NCBI RefSeq assembly: GCF_001619955.1 | Contig: NZ_LQQO01000004.1 | Location: 1 to 47,005, forward strand | Source of the DNA: Sphingomonas hankookensis | GTDB lineage: Bacteria > Pseudomonadota > Alphaproteobacteria > Sphingomonadales > Sphingomonadaceae | DNA length: 47,005 bases | Direction of reading: 5' to 3' | Shown here: piece by piece, positions 31,553-38,940 of the stretch | How the letters are laid out: each line of letters opens with the position of its first letter | Numbering within the stretch: position 1 is the stretch's first letter | Made by a program: the position numbers and the translations under genes | Notes under the pieces: model-generated | What the model was told of the DNA's origin: nothing | The model's database searches: none | The model's input: only the letters and a program-made list of their open reading frames with translations

Positions 31553-33129
31553 GCCGCGCGGGCGGCGATCACGATTTCGTAGGCACCGGTCAGCGGATCA
31601 TGGTGCAACGGCGCGCGCAGCTGGCGTGACAGGCCGAGGATGATCCGGCCATAGCGGCTGGCGACGAGCGCTTCCAGTTCCTCGCTCTCAACCAGCGACG
31701 GCGATGTCGCGCGCAGGACGGCGGTATCCGTACCGGCGTTATGGCGCAGCGAAACGCCGATCTGGGCATCGGGATTGACCGATACGGCAAGCTCGATCAG
31801 CTCGGTCAGCAGGAACGATACCGCGACCGCCACGTCCTGCGTCACCAGCACCGGTTCGACGTTCAGCGTGATGCCGAGCTTGCTGGTCGAACCGGACGCG
31901 GTCGCCCGGATGTTCGACGCCAGTTCGCCGATGACCGATTTCAGCTCCAGCCCGCGATTTTCCTCCATCTCGGCATAATGGTGCCGGTGGACGACCGCCA
32001 GCGCGTCGACCCGCCGTTGGATGGTGGCATAGGCGTCGGCAGCGGCGGCGCCATGGGCGCTGCGCGCGTGGAAATTGATCAGGCTGGAGATGACCTGCAG
32101 GTTGTTCTTCACCCGGTGATGCACTTCGCGGGTCAGCTTGGTCTGTCGCACCAGCCCGTCCGCCATCGATTGCTCGTGCCGCTCGACGGTATGGGTCAGC
32201 TCCTGGAACGTCTCGCCCAGATCGGCGATCTCCTGGGCCGGGACCGCGCCCAGATTGACGTCGGCCATCGGATGACCGGGGCGATAGCGTTCGATATCGT
32301 CGCGCAGGCGGCGCAGCGGACGGATCAGCAGCCGGTCGACCACGAACCAACCGATACCCGTCGCGGCCACCCACATGACCAGCGGCAGCAGCATCGCGAT
32401 GATCGCCGACGATGTGAACGGCGCACGACGCACCGCCATGACGAAGGTCAGGTCGTCGATCCCCAGGGGAATGTTGACGCGTTCCATCCGGTCGATGCCA
32501 CCCTGTTCGGGCAATTGCGACAGGATCAGTTCGGCTTCCTTCCCATGCAGCAGGCCGCTTTCGAACGGCGATGCGAAGCCGCTGGGCTGGGCCAGTTCGC
32601 GCAGCATGGTGACCGGGAAGAACGCGACGACCCGTGCCGAGCTGATGCCGCGAATGTCGAGTACCAGCCCGCTATCCGCGACCACCTGCGCCCGGACGCC
32701 GCCGGCATCGGGGGCGCCCTCCATGCGTACCGGGATCGCGGTACCGCATACCAGCCGTCCGTCGGCGGAATAGATGCCGAAGCGCGCGCCGACCGATGCC
32801 TGCTGCGCAAATACGCCTTCGACGCGCGCACAGCTGGGGGAATCGGCCGGGTCCTCCGCCATCGCGGTCATCGCGACGCGCAGCGCGGTCATGTCGCCGA
32901 CCAGTTCGATCGCGACGGCCCGCGAAGCCTCGGTCGCTGCGACGCGCAAGCGGGCGCGCAGGTCGACATCGGCGACGCGGGATGTCTGCAGCGTAGCGAA
33001 CAAGGCGATCAGCGCGAGCGGAAGCAACGCCGCGCTGAGGATCAGCATCAACTTGGCGCCAGTGGGGGCGCGGCGCAACGCGGCGGCGGGGCTTGGTGGC
33101 TTCCGCCGACCGGTGGAGGGTGTCGTCAC
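31549..33129 (-). CDS. Sensor histidine kinase-like protein of the general stress locus (PhyP-like)
   Basis: 526-aa membrane protein with TM1 at about 26-47, a periplasmic sensor domain (50-238), TM2 at about 241-264, a HAMP region and a HisKA_2-type dimerisation helix with REVHHRVKNNLQ (H337/H338). The C-terminal ATPase region is degenerate: the N-box asparagines (expected in TELIELAVSVN) and clear G-boxes are missing. In Sphingomonas the gene next to nepR is phyP, a negative regulator that acts as PhyR phosphatase; location and degenerate ATPase suit that role. It starts 10 nt after the nepR stop, so nepR-phyP is an operon. A true kinase cannot be excluded without alignment. Confidence 0.85.
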   Translation of the reverse strand: MTTPSTGRRKPPSPAAALRRAPTGAKLMLILSAALLPLALIALFATLQTSRVADVDLRARLRVAATEASRAVAIELVGDMTALRVAMTAMAEDPADSPSCARVEGVFAQQASVGARFGIYSADGRLVCGTAIPVRMEGAPDAGGVRAQVVADSGLVLDIRGISSARVVAFFPVTMLRELAQPSGFASPFESGLLHGKEAELILSQLPEQGGIDRMERVNIPLGIDDLTFVMAVRRAPFTSSAIIAMLLPLVMWVAATGIGWFVVDRLLIRPLRRLRDDIERYRPGHPMADVNLGAVPAQEIADLGETFQELTHTVERHEQSMADGLVRQTKLTREVHHRVKNNLQVISSLINFHARSAHGAAAADAYATIQRRVDALAVVHRHHYAEMEENRGLELKSVIGELASNIRATASGSTSKLGITLNVEPVLVTQDVAVAVSFLLTELIELAVSVNPDAQIGVSLRHNAGTDTAVLRATSPSLVESEELEALVASRYGRIILGLSRQLRAPLHHDPLTGAYEIVIAARAA

Positions 33130-33139
33130 ATCCTGCGAA

Positions 33140-33313
33140 CTATTTCAACTTGCTGAGCAAGTCGAGCATCTCGTCGGGAACCGCCTCACCCGCGGCGTCC
33201 TGATAAACGGCACGCAGGGCATTGCCGAGGTTGGACGTATCCTTCTTGTCCGGTGAAGGCGTCACCGCTTTTTTCGCGCTCGACTGCCGTGCCGCCTGTT
33301 CACCATCCTTCAC
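33140..33313 (-). CDS. nepR: Anti-sigma factor NepR
   Basis: 57-aa anti-sigma factor that holds EcfG inactive and is itself captured by phosphorylated PhyR. The C-terminal half reads SNLGNALRAVYQDAAGEA then VPDEMLDLLSKLK, the hallmark NepR core of two amphipathic helices; the N-terminus is flexible and basic/polar. The start is GTG at 33313 with GGGGGAAGG at an appropriate distance; no better ATG is in frame. It lies directly upstream of the phyP-like gene and divergent from phyR, the usual alphaproteobacterial order. An EcfG-like promoter 110-134 nt upstream would give the expected negative feedback. Confidence 0.9.
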   Translation of the reverse strand: MKDGEQAARQSSAKKAVTPSPDKKDTSNLGNALRAVYQDAAGEAVPDEMLDLLSKLK

Positions 33314-33422
33314 GAAGCAATGCCTTCCCCCGAAACCCGGACCATAGCCGCCGGTACGAAACTAAAAACCACATGCCGATGGCTGCAAGGCGACCCTGCG
33401 ACAGCGCGGCGAGCGCACATGA

Positions 33423-33447
33423 AACTAAAGACGCGCTCGTTGGTTCC
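33423..33447 (-). promoter_or_regulatory. EcfG-type promoter of nepR
   Basis: On the minus strand GGAAC (33447-33443), 16-nt spacer, AGTT (33426-33423), one base from GGAAC-N16/17-CGTT. It lies in the phyR/nepR divergent region, pointing towards nepR. Confidence 0.55.
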
Positions 33448-33555
33448 ATGACCTGACGCGAACTCGGGGGAGGCGTCTTCTCCTTGCCGTTTCGTCGAAT
33501 TGAAGATTTGCGGCTCCGGCTTTCCGGGGTCGCGCCGAAGGAGAATTACCTGACC

Positions 33556-34362
33556 ATGTCGCTCGGACAGCAGCTTGCGCCGCACCTTCCCTTCCTCCGG
33601 CGTTATGCCCGGGCGCTTACCGGCAGCCAGACCGAGGGCGATCAGTATGTCCGCGCGACGCTGGAAGCGATCGTGGCCGCGCCGGAGGAATTCCCGCGTG
33701 AGGTCGATCCCCGGCTGGGCCTGTACCGCACGTTCCAGGCGATCTGGGCCTCGTCGCAGCCCGAGGCGTTCGGCGCCGCGAGTGCATCGGGCACCGAAAA
33801 CGAAGCGATCGCGCAGGCGCGGCTCGCCCGGATCGCGCCGCTGTCGCGCCAGGCGCTGCTGCTGACCGCGATGGAAGGCTTCACGACCGAGGATGCCGCC
33901 TATCTGATCGAGGCGAGCCCGGACGAGGTCGAGGAACTGGTCGCCGAAGCGCTGCGCGAGATCGAGCAGCAGACCCGGTCACGCGTGATGATCATCGAGG
34001 ACGAGCCGCTGATCGCGATGGACCTCGAACAGATCGTTCGTGATCTGGGCCACGACGTCACCGGCGTCGCGGTTACGCGCGACGAGGCGGTGGCGCTGGC
34101 GATGCAGGATCGTCCGGGGCTGGTGCTGGCCGATATCCAGCTGGCCGACGACAGCTCGGGCATCGATGCGGTCAAGGATATCCTGTCCGAATTCAACGTA
34201 CCGGTGATCTTCATCACCGCCTTCCCGGAACGCCTGCTGACCGGCGAGCGGCCCGAGCCGACCTTCCTGATCACCAAGCCGTTCCAGCGCTCGACGGTGA
34301 AGGCGGCGATCAGCCAGGCGTTGTTCTTCGACGAAGCGACCGTTCCGGAAGCGGCGGCATAA
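33556..34362 (+). CDS. phyR: PhyR: response regulator with sigma-like domain
   Basis: 268-aa anti-anti-sigma factor of the general stress response. Residues about 1-135 form the EcfG-like domain (QQLAPHLPFLRRYARALTGSQ; region-4-like LSRQALLLTAMEGFTTEDAAYLI), which mimics sigma and binds NepR. Residues about 142-258 are the receiver: IIEDEPLIAMDLE, phospho-acceptor D193 in LADIQLAD, ITAFPERLL and the lysine in LITKPF. The ATG at 33556 follows GAAGGAGAA and gives the canonical N-terminus; 24 codons of open frame upstream are not needed. Divergent from nepR; followed by a small membrane ORF and ecfG. Confidence 0.95.
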   Translation: MSLGQQLAPHLPFLRRYARALTGSQTEGDQYVRATLEAIVAAPEEFPREVDPRLGLYRTFQAIWASSQPEAFGAASASGTENEAIAQARLARIAPLSRQALLLTAMEGFTTEDAAYLIEASPDEVEELVAEALREIEQQTRSRVMIIEDEPLIAMDLEQIVRDLGHDVTGVAVTRDEAVALAMQDRPGLVLADIQLADDSSGIDAVKDILSEFNVPVIFITAFPERLLTGERPEPTFLITKPFQRSTVKAAISQALFFDEATVPEAAA

Positions 34363-34401
34363 CGGTACGGACCCAAAACGAATTTCGGGGGTTGATGACT
34401 G

Positions 34402-34539
34402 ATGGCAGACGATAACGAACGCATCCATGTCACCGCCACCGAGGCGCGTGCCGGCGCAACGCCCGGGGTCACCCGCTATGTGCTCATGGTGTCCCTGGTC
34501 GCGGCGATCGCGGTCATGGCCTATATCCTGCTGACCTGA
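34402..34539 (+). CDS. Small single-pass membrane protein between phyR and ecfG
   Basis: 45 aa: a polar N-terminus (MADDNERIHVTATEARAG) then a hydrophobic segment at about 24-44 (RYVLMVSLVAAIAVMAYILL). I recall similar short ORFs with TEAR and RYVL motifs in other alphaproteobacteria, but no function. It lies 39 nt after phyR and 114 nt before ecfG, on the same strand. A role in the stress locus is possible but unproven. Confidence 0.7.
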   Translation: MADDNERIHVTATEARAGATPGVTRYVLMVSLVAAIAVMAYILLT

Positions 34540-34653
34540 CCCGGGGCCGGCGCGTGACGGTCCACGGCCGCGCCGTCACTGGCAATTGAACATCCGCAAC
34601 CCTATGTTCGGGTCCGCCCCCTATCGGGCCGACTGCGTATCGAACGGATAAGA

Positions 34654-35289
34654 ATGACTGAATCCGACATCAGCGAGAACGTGGAAGGCGAGGTGCGGGA
34701 GCACGTCGCCTTGCCCGATCCCGAGTTCAAGAAGCAGTTGGCGCAGGTTATCCCGCATCTGCGCGCCTTTGGCAGGTCGCTGTCGGGCAGTCGCGATCTG
34801 GCCGACGACCTCGTGCAGGAAACGCTGTTGAAGGCGTGGGCCGCGCGGCAGCGTTTTCAGGCGGGCACCAACATGCGTGCCTGGACCTTCATCATTTTGC
34901 GCAACCTGTACCTGTCGCAAATGCGCCGGGCGCGGTTCAAGGGCGAATGGGACGATCTCGTCGCCGACCGCATCCTCGCTGCGCCGGCCAGCCAGGACCG
35001 CCACGTCGAACTGGCGGATATGCAGCGTGCGTTGCTGCATTTACCGCAGCCGCAGCGTGAAGCCTTGATCCTCGTCGGGGCAGGGGGCTTCGCCTATGAG
35101 GAAGCCGCCGAAATCTGCAACGTGGCGGTCGGCACGATCAAGAGTCGGGTCGCGCGCGGTCGGGTCGCGCTGGAGGCGTTGATGTCGGAAGGCAAACTGC
35201 CGTCGCGTGCCGATCAGCCGGACAATAACGGCCAGACGGTGCTCGATACGATCATGGGCGAAGTGGACGATCTCAGCCGCGAACGCTGA
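34654..35289 (+). CDS. ecfG: General stress response ECF sigma factor EcfG
   Basis: 211-aa ECF15/EcfG-type sigma factor. Region 2 has LRAFGRSLSGSRDLADDLVQETLLKAW with the -10 contacts; region 4 has LHLPQPQREALILVGAGGFAYEEAAEICNVAVGTIKSRVARGR with the helix-turn-helix for the GGAAC -35. It starts MTESDISENVEGEVREH at 34654 and ends 7 nt before the convergent NepR-like ORF. It directs the stress regulon when PhyR~P removes NepR. I see no EcfG-type promoter directly in front of it. Confidence 0.93.
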   Translation: MTESDISENVEGEVREHVALPDPEFKKQLAQVIPHLRAFGRSLSGSRDLADDLVQETLLKAWAARQRFQAGTNMRAWTFIILRNLYLSQMRRARFKGEWDDLVADRILAAPASQDRHVELADMQRALLHLPQPQREALILVGAGGFAYEEAAEICNVAVGTIKSRVARGRVALEALMSEGKLPSRADQPDNNGQTVLDTIMGEVDDLSRER

Positions 35290-35296
35290 CTCGCGC

Positions 35297-35473
35297 TTAT
35301 TGTTCGGACAGGTCGTCCAGCGAACGCAGATAATCCTCCCAAGCGCGCGGCATCCGTTTGTCTTGCCCATAGACATGGCGCAGCGCGCGGCCGACACCAT
35401 CGGTTGGGCTGGGCGGACGCACGACCTGCCCCGCAAAGGGCCGTTTGCCGGACAAGGGGATATGCGGTGCCAT
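35297..35473 (-). CDS. NepR-like small protein, possible second anti-sigma factor
   Basis: 58 aa. The second half, TDGVGRALRHVYGQDKR then MPRAWEDYLRSLDDLSEQ, aligns with NepR's SNLGNALRAVYQDAAGEA then VPDEMLDLLSKLK: shared G-x-ALR-x-VY, then after one missing residue P, D, and L-x-x-L. The N-terminus (MAPHIPLSGKRPFAGQVVRPP) is basic and Pro-rich as in NepR proteins. It is tail-to-tail with ecfG, 7 nt apart. Third-position GC is about 68%, lower than neighbours but coding-like. Ribosome site GGAAA is modest. Alternatively a conserved small protein unrelated to sigma control; homology rests on my own alignment. Confidence 0.6.
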   Translation of the reverse strand: MAPHIPLSGKRPFAGQVVRPPSPTDGVGRALRHVYGQDKRMPRAWEDYLRSLDDLSEQ

Positions 35474-35481
35474 GTGTTTCC

Positions 35482-35506
35482 AACGACCGCATAGACGTTT
35501 CGTTTC
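35482..35506 (-). promoter_or_regulatory. Possible EcfG-like promoter of the NepR-like ORF
   Basis: On the minus strand GAAAC (35506-35502), 16-nt spacer, CGTT (35485-35482), one base from the consensus in the -35. It would leave an almost leaderless transcript, as the ATG at 35473 is 8 nt from the -10, so this is weak. Confidence 0.25.
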
Positions 35507-35560
35507 ATCCTTTTAGCCGATAGGTATCGCAGTCCGTCGCGTCGATCGCCGAGGGAAGGG

Positions 35561-38239
35561 ATGCAGTTTTCAGCCGATCTGCTGGCGCGCGTTCGTGCCG
35601 GTTCGCCGTTCCTGTCGACCCTGATCGATCGGGAAGCGGATTTTCTCGACCGTATCGCGGGTTTCGACGTCGACGTGCAGGCCGCCGTCGCCGCTGGCGG
35701 CGATATGCCGCTGGCACAGCAACTGCGGATCGAGCGGCGGCGCGTCGCGCTGCTGGTCGCGCTCGGCGATCTGGCCGGCGTCTATGACCTGACCCGCGTG
35801 ACACGCACGCTCAGCGACTTTGCCGACCATGCGCTGCACCGCGCGATCGTCCAGGCGATCGAAGACCGGACGCCGGGGGCGGAGCCGGCCGGGTTTGCGG
35901 CGATCGCGCTGGGGAAGCAGGGCAGCCATGAGCTCAACTATTCGTCGGATATCGACCCGATCCTGCTGTACGATCCGGGAATCCTGCCGCGACGGGAGAA
36001 GGACTCGCCCGCCGAGGCGGCGGTGCGGATCGCCAAGCGCGCGGTTGAGCTGCTGCAGGCCCGCGATGGCGACGGCTATGTCCTGCGGGTCGATCTGCGC
36101 CTGCGTCCTTCGCCCGAAGCCACGCCGATCGCGCTGCCGATCGATGCGGCGGTTTCCTATTACGAATCGGCCGCGCTGCCATGGGAGCGGGCGGCGTTCA
36201 TCCGCGCGCGGGCGGTCGCCGGCGACGTGGCGCTCGGCAATCGCTTTCTCGAAGCGATCCGACCGTTCGTATGGCGCCGCGCGCTGGATTACGGCGCGAT
36301 CGGCGAAATTCGCGAGATCACCAGGCGCATCCGCGAGCATTATGCGCAGGGCCAAGCATTCGGGCCAGGCTATGATTTGAAGCGCGGCCGGGGCGGCATT
36401 CGCGAGGTCGAGTTCTTCGCGCAGGTGCATCAACTGGTCCATGGCGGCCGCGATCCGGCGTTGCGTGTGCCAGCGACCCGCGATGCGTTGGCGGCGCTGG
36501 CGACCAGCGGTCGCATTTCGACTGACGAGGCCGCGACGATGGACGCCGCCTACACGCTGTTCCGGACGATCGAGCACCGGTTGCAGATGGTCGACGACCG
36601 GCAGACGCACAGCCTTCCCGATCAGCAGGACGCGCTGTATCGCGTGGCGCGGTTGCATGGGCTGGACGACGGGCGGGCGTTGCTCGACCTGCTCGCCCCG
36701 CATGTCGCGGCGGTCGGCTCGATCTACGACCGGCTCGACGGCGCGGCGGCCACGCGCCTGCCGGCCGATCCGCAGTCGCTGGCGGAACGGTTGGAGGCGC
36801 TGGGCTTCGCATCGGGTGAACAGGGCGCACGCCGCATCGCCGACTGGCGCGGCGGCGCCTATCCGGCGCTGCGCAGCCCCGCGGCGCGTGCGGCGCTGGA
36901 GGACAGCCTGCCGGGGCTGGTCGCCGGGCTGGCCACCGCGTCCGATCCGCAGGCTGCGCTGCTGCGGCTCGACGCGATGCTTGCGCGATTACCTAGCGCG
37001 ATCAACCTGTTCCGCCTGCTGGAGGCGCAACCCGCGCTCGCCCGGCTGCTCAGTACGATCCTGTGCCACGCGCCGACGCTGGCCGAGGCATTGGCGCGGC
37101 GTGCGGTGCTGCTGGACGCGCTGATCGACGCGCGCGCGCTCGAGCCGGTCGGCACCGTCGATGCATTGGCGGCGGAGATGCTGGCGCGCAGCGGCGATGG
37201 CTATGAACGGCTGCTCGACCATGTCCGCGATGTCGTGAACGAAAAGCGGTTCATGCTGGGCGTGCAGGTCGTGGCCGGGACCGGCGATCCGCTCGACGTG
37301 GCGGCGGGCTATGCCAGGGTCGCCGAAGCGGCGGTCCGGGTGTTGGCGGCCGCGACGGTCGAGGAATTCGCCCAGCGCCACGGGCGTGTTCCGGGCAGTG
37401 AACTGATCGTCCTGGCGCTCGGGCGACTGGGCGGCGGCGCGCTGACCCATGCCTCGGACCTCGATCTGATCTACTGCTTCACCGGCGACTTCGCGGCGGA
37501 ATCGGACGGTGCCAAGCCGCTGGGGGCGGTGCTCTATTATAACCGCCTAGCCCAGCGATTGACGGCGGCGCTGTCGGTGCAGACCGCCTCTGGTCCGCTC
37601 TATGAGGTCGATACCCGGCTGCGGCCTTCGGGCGCGCAGGGGCCGCTGGTCGTCTCGCTCGCCGGGTTCGAGCGGTATCAGAAGGAGGATGCGTGGACCT
37701 GGGAGCATATGGCACTGGCCCGCGCCCGGCCGATCGTCGGTTCGCCGGAAGGGCAGACGCAGGCCGCGGCGATCATCGCCCGGGTGCTGGGCGGCGACCG
37801 GCCCAAGCGCGACGTCGCGGCCGAGGCGACGACGATGCGGGCGGAGATGGCGCGGCACAAGCCGCCGGCGGGGCCGCTCGACGCGAAGCTGACGCCCGGC
37901 GGCCTCGTCGACCTCGAGTTCGCCGTGCATGTCACGCAATTGTCGACCGGTCGTGGTCTGGTGCCGCAACTGGGCGAGGCGATCGGCGCCCTTGCAGGGG
38001 AAGGGCTGCTGCCCGCCGATCTTCGGCCGGCGCATGATTTCCTGACGCGGCTGCTGGTCGCGATGCGCCTCGTCGCTCCCGATGGGCAGGTGCCCTCCGC
38101 CGCGACGCAGCCGATCCTTGCCGCAGCGCTGGGCTGTGCCGATTGGCCGGCGGCGCTTGCCCGGCTGGACGAGGTGCGGCAGAGCGTCACGACGGCATGG
38201 GCGGCGATCGCGACGGGAGAACAGGATGGAAATCGGTGA
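35561..38239 (+). CDS. glnE: Bifunctional glutamine synthetase adenylyltransferase/adenylyl-removing enzyme
   Basis: 892-aa enzyme with two nucleotidyltransferase domains that adds and removes AMP on glutamine synthetase according to PII status. The N-terminal (adenylyl-removing) site is GFAAIALGKQGSHELNYSSD with acidic DID; the C-terminal (adenylylating) site is LIVLALGRLGGGALTHASD with DLD. Family spacing between domains (about 500 residues) is kept. It begins at ATG 35561 and its end overlaps the peroxiredoxin gene by 14 nt. Slightly shorter than E. coli GlnE (946 aa) but complete. Confidence 0.95.
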   Translation: MQFSADLLARVRAGSPFLSTLIDREADFLDRIAGFDVDVQAAVAAGGDMPLAQQLRIERRRVALLVALGDLAGVYDLTRVTRTLSDFADHALHRAIVQAIEDRTPGAEPAGFAAIALGKQGSHELNYSSDIDPILLYDPGILPRREKDSPAEAAVRIAKRAVELLQARDGDGYVLRVDLRLRPSPEATPIALPIDAAVSYYESAALPWERAAFIRARAVAGDVALGNRFLEAIRPFVWRRALDYGAIGEIREITRRIREHYAQGQAFGPGYDLKRGRGGIREVEFFAQVHQLVHGGRDPALRVPATRDALAALATSGRISTDEAATMDAAYTLFRTIEHRLQMVDDRQTHSLPDQQDALYRVARLHGLDDGRALLDLLAPHVAAVGSIYDRLDGAAATRLPADPQSLAERLEALGFASGEQGARRIADWRGGAYPALRSPAARAALEDSLPGLVAGLATASDPQAALLRLDAMLARLPSAINLFRLLEAQPALARLLSTILCHAPTLAEALARRAVLLDALIDARALEPVGTVDALAAEMLARSGDGYERLLDHVRDVVNEKRFMLGVQVVAGTGDPLDVAAGYARVAEAAVRVLAAATVEEFAQRHGRVPGSELIVLALGRLGGGALTHASDLDLIYCFTGDFAAESDGAKPLGAVLYYNRLAQRLTAALSVQTASGPLYEVDTRLRPSGAQGPLVVSLAGFERYQKEDAWTWEHMALARARPIVGSPEGQTQAAAIIARVLGGDRPKRDVAAEATTMRAEMARHKPPAGPLDAKLTPGGLVDLEFAVHVTQLSTGRGLVPQLGEAIGALAGEGLLPADLRPAHDFLTRLLVAMRLVAPDGQVPSAATQPILAAALGCADWPAALARLDEVRQSVTTAWAAIATGEQDGNR

Positions 38240-38681
38240 CAGCCTGCCAACAGGCCATCTGACCTCGGCAGACGGCATGCGCTTTGCACTGTCCGATCGG
38301 ATCGGTCGACCGATCGTGCTGTATTTCTACCCCAAGGCGGACACGACCGGCTGCACCCGGGAAGCGCAGGATTTCTCCGCGCTGGCCGACGAATTCCGCG
38401 CCCGGAACGCGCTCGTCATCGGCGTGTCGCGCGATACGCTCGCGAAGCTCAAGCGCTTCGCCGAAAAGCACGCCCTCACCGTCGAACTCGCCAGCGACGA
38501 GGACGGATCGGTGTGCGAGGCGTTCGGCGTATGGGTCGAAAAACAGATGTACGGTCGGAGCTATATGGGCATCGAACGGGCGACCTTCCTGTTCGATGCG
38601 CAGGGGAAATTGCTGCGTCAGTGGCGCAAGGTCAAGGTCGCCGGCCACGCGGCGGAGGTCCTTGCCGCCGTTCCGGCCTGA
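38226..38681 (+). CDS. Peroxiredoxin (BCP/PrxQ type)
   Basis: 151-aa thiol peroxidase. The peroxidatic C43 sits in KADTTGCTREA; in E. coli BCP the motif is TPGCT and a resolving Cys lies five residues further, here replaced by Q48. A second cysteine (C97, DGSVCEAFGVW) might resolve instead, or the enzyme is a 1-Cys type. FLFDAQGKLLRQWRKVK is the typical C-terminal strand pair. It overlaps glnE by 14 nt, so translation is likely coupled. Removes H2O2 and alkyl hydroperoxides in the cytosol. Confidence 0.9.
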   Translation: MEIGDSLPTGHLTSADGMRFALSDRIGRPIVLYFYPKADTTGCTREAQDFSALADEFRARNALVIGVSRDTLAKLKRFAEKHALTVELASDEDGSVCEAFGVWVEKQMYGRSYMGIERATFLFDAQGKLLRQWRKVKVAGHAAEVLAAVPA

Positions 38682-38940
38682 CCCGAACGAATCGATTGCA
38701 CCCGCCCGCGAAGGGTCGCGCAGAACGACGGGATTACCCACCGGCATCCTATGGTTAAACGGCTCGCCGTACCTGTACGGCACTTTAACGCGCAGCGACG
38801 GTCGTTCGCTTGCGTGCCATAGCGAATTTCCGGCAAGTGCTGCCTCAGGTCAACGCGGTGGGGCATACCGTCAAGACATTGGGGTTCATCGTTCGTGTCG
38901 GCTCGCCCGGCGCGCATAACGCTCGGATAAGCGGGACATA

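Noticed and set aside
34363..34401. EcfG-like site (GGACC-N16-GGTT) before the small membrane ORF
   Set aside because: Two mismatches and a -10 only a few bases from the start codon make it unlikely.
35041..35508. 155-aa minus-strand ORF over the ecfG 3' end
   Set aside because: Antisense to ecfG, and in a different frame from the NepR-like ORF; no family features.
38750..38800. CtrA-type sites (TTAA...TTAA) in front of the M23 peptidase gene
   Set aside because: Two TTAA occur, but the spacing is far from the 7 nt of the CtrA consensus.
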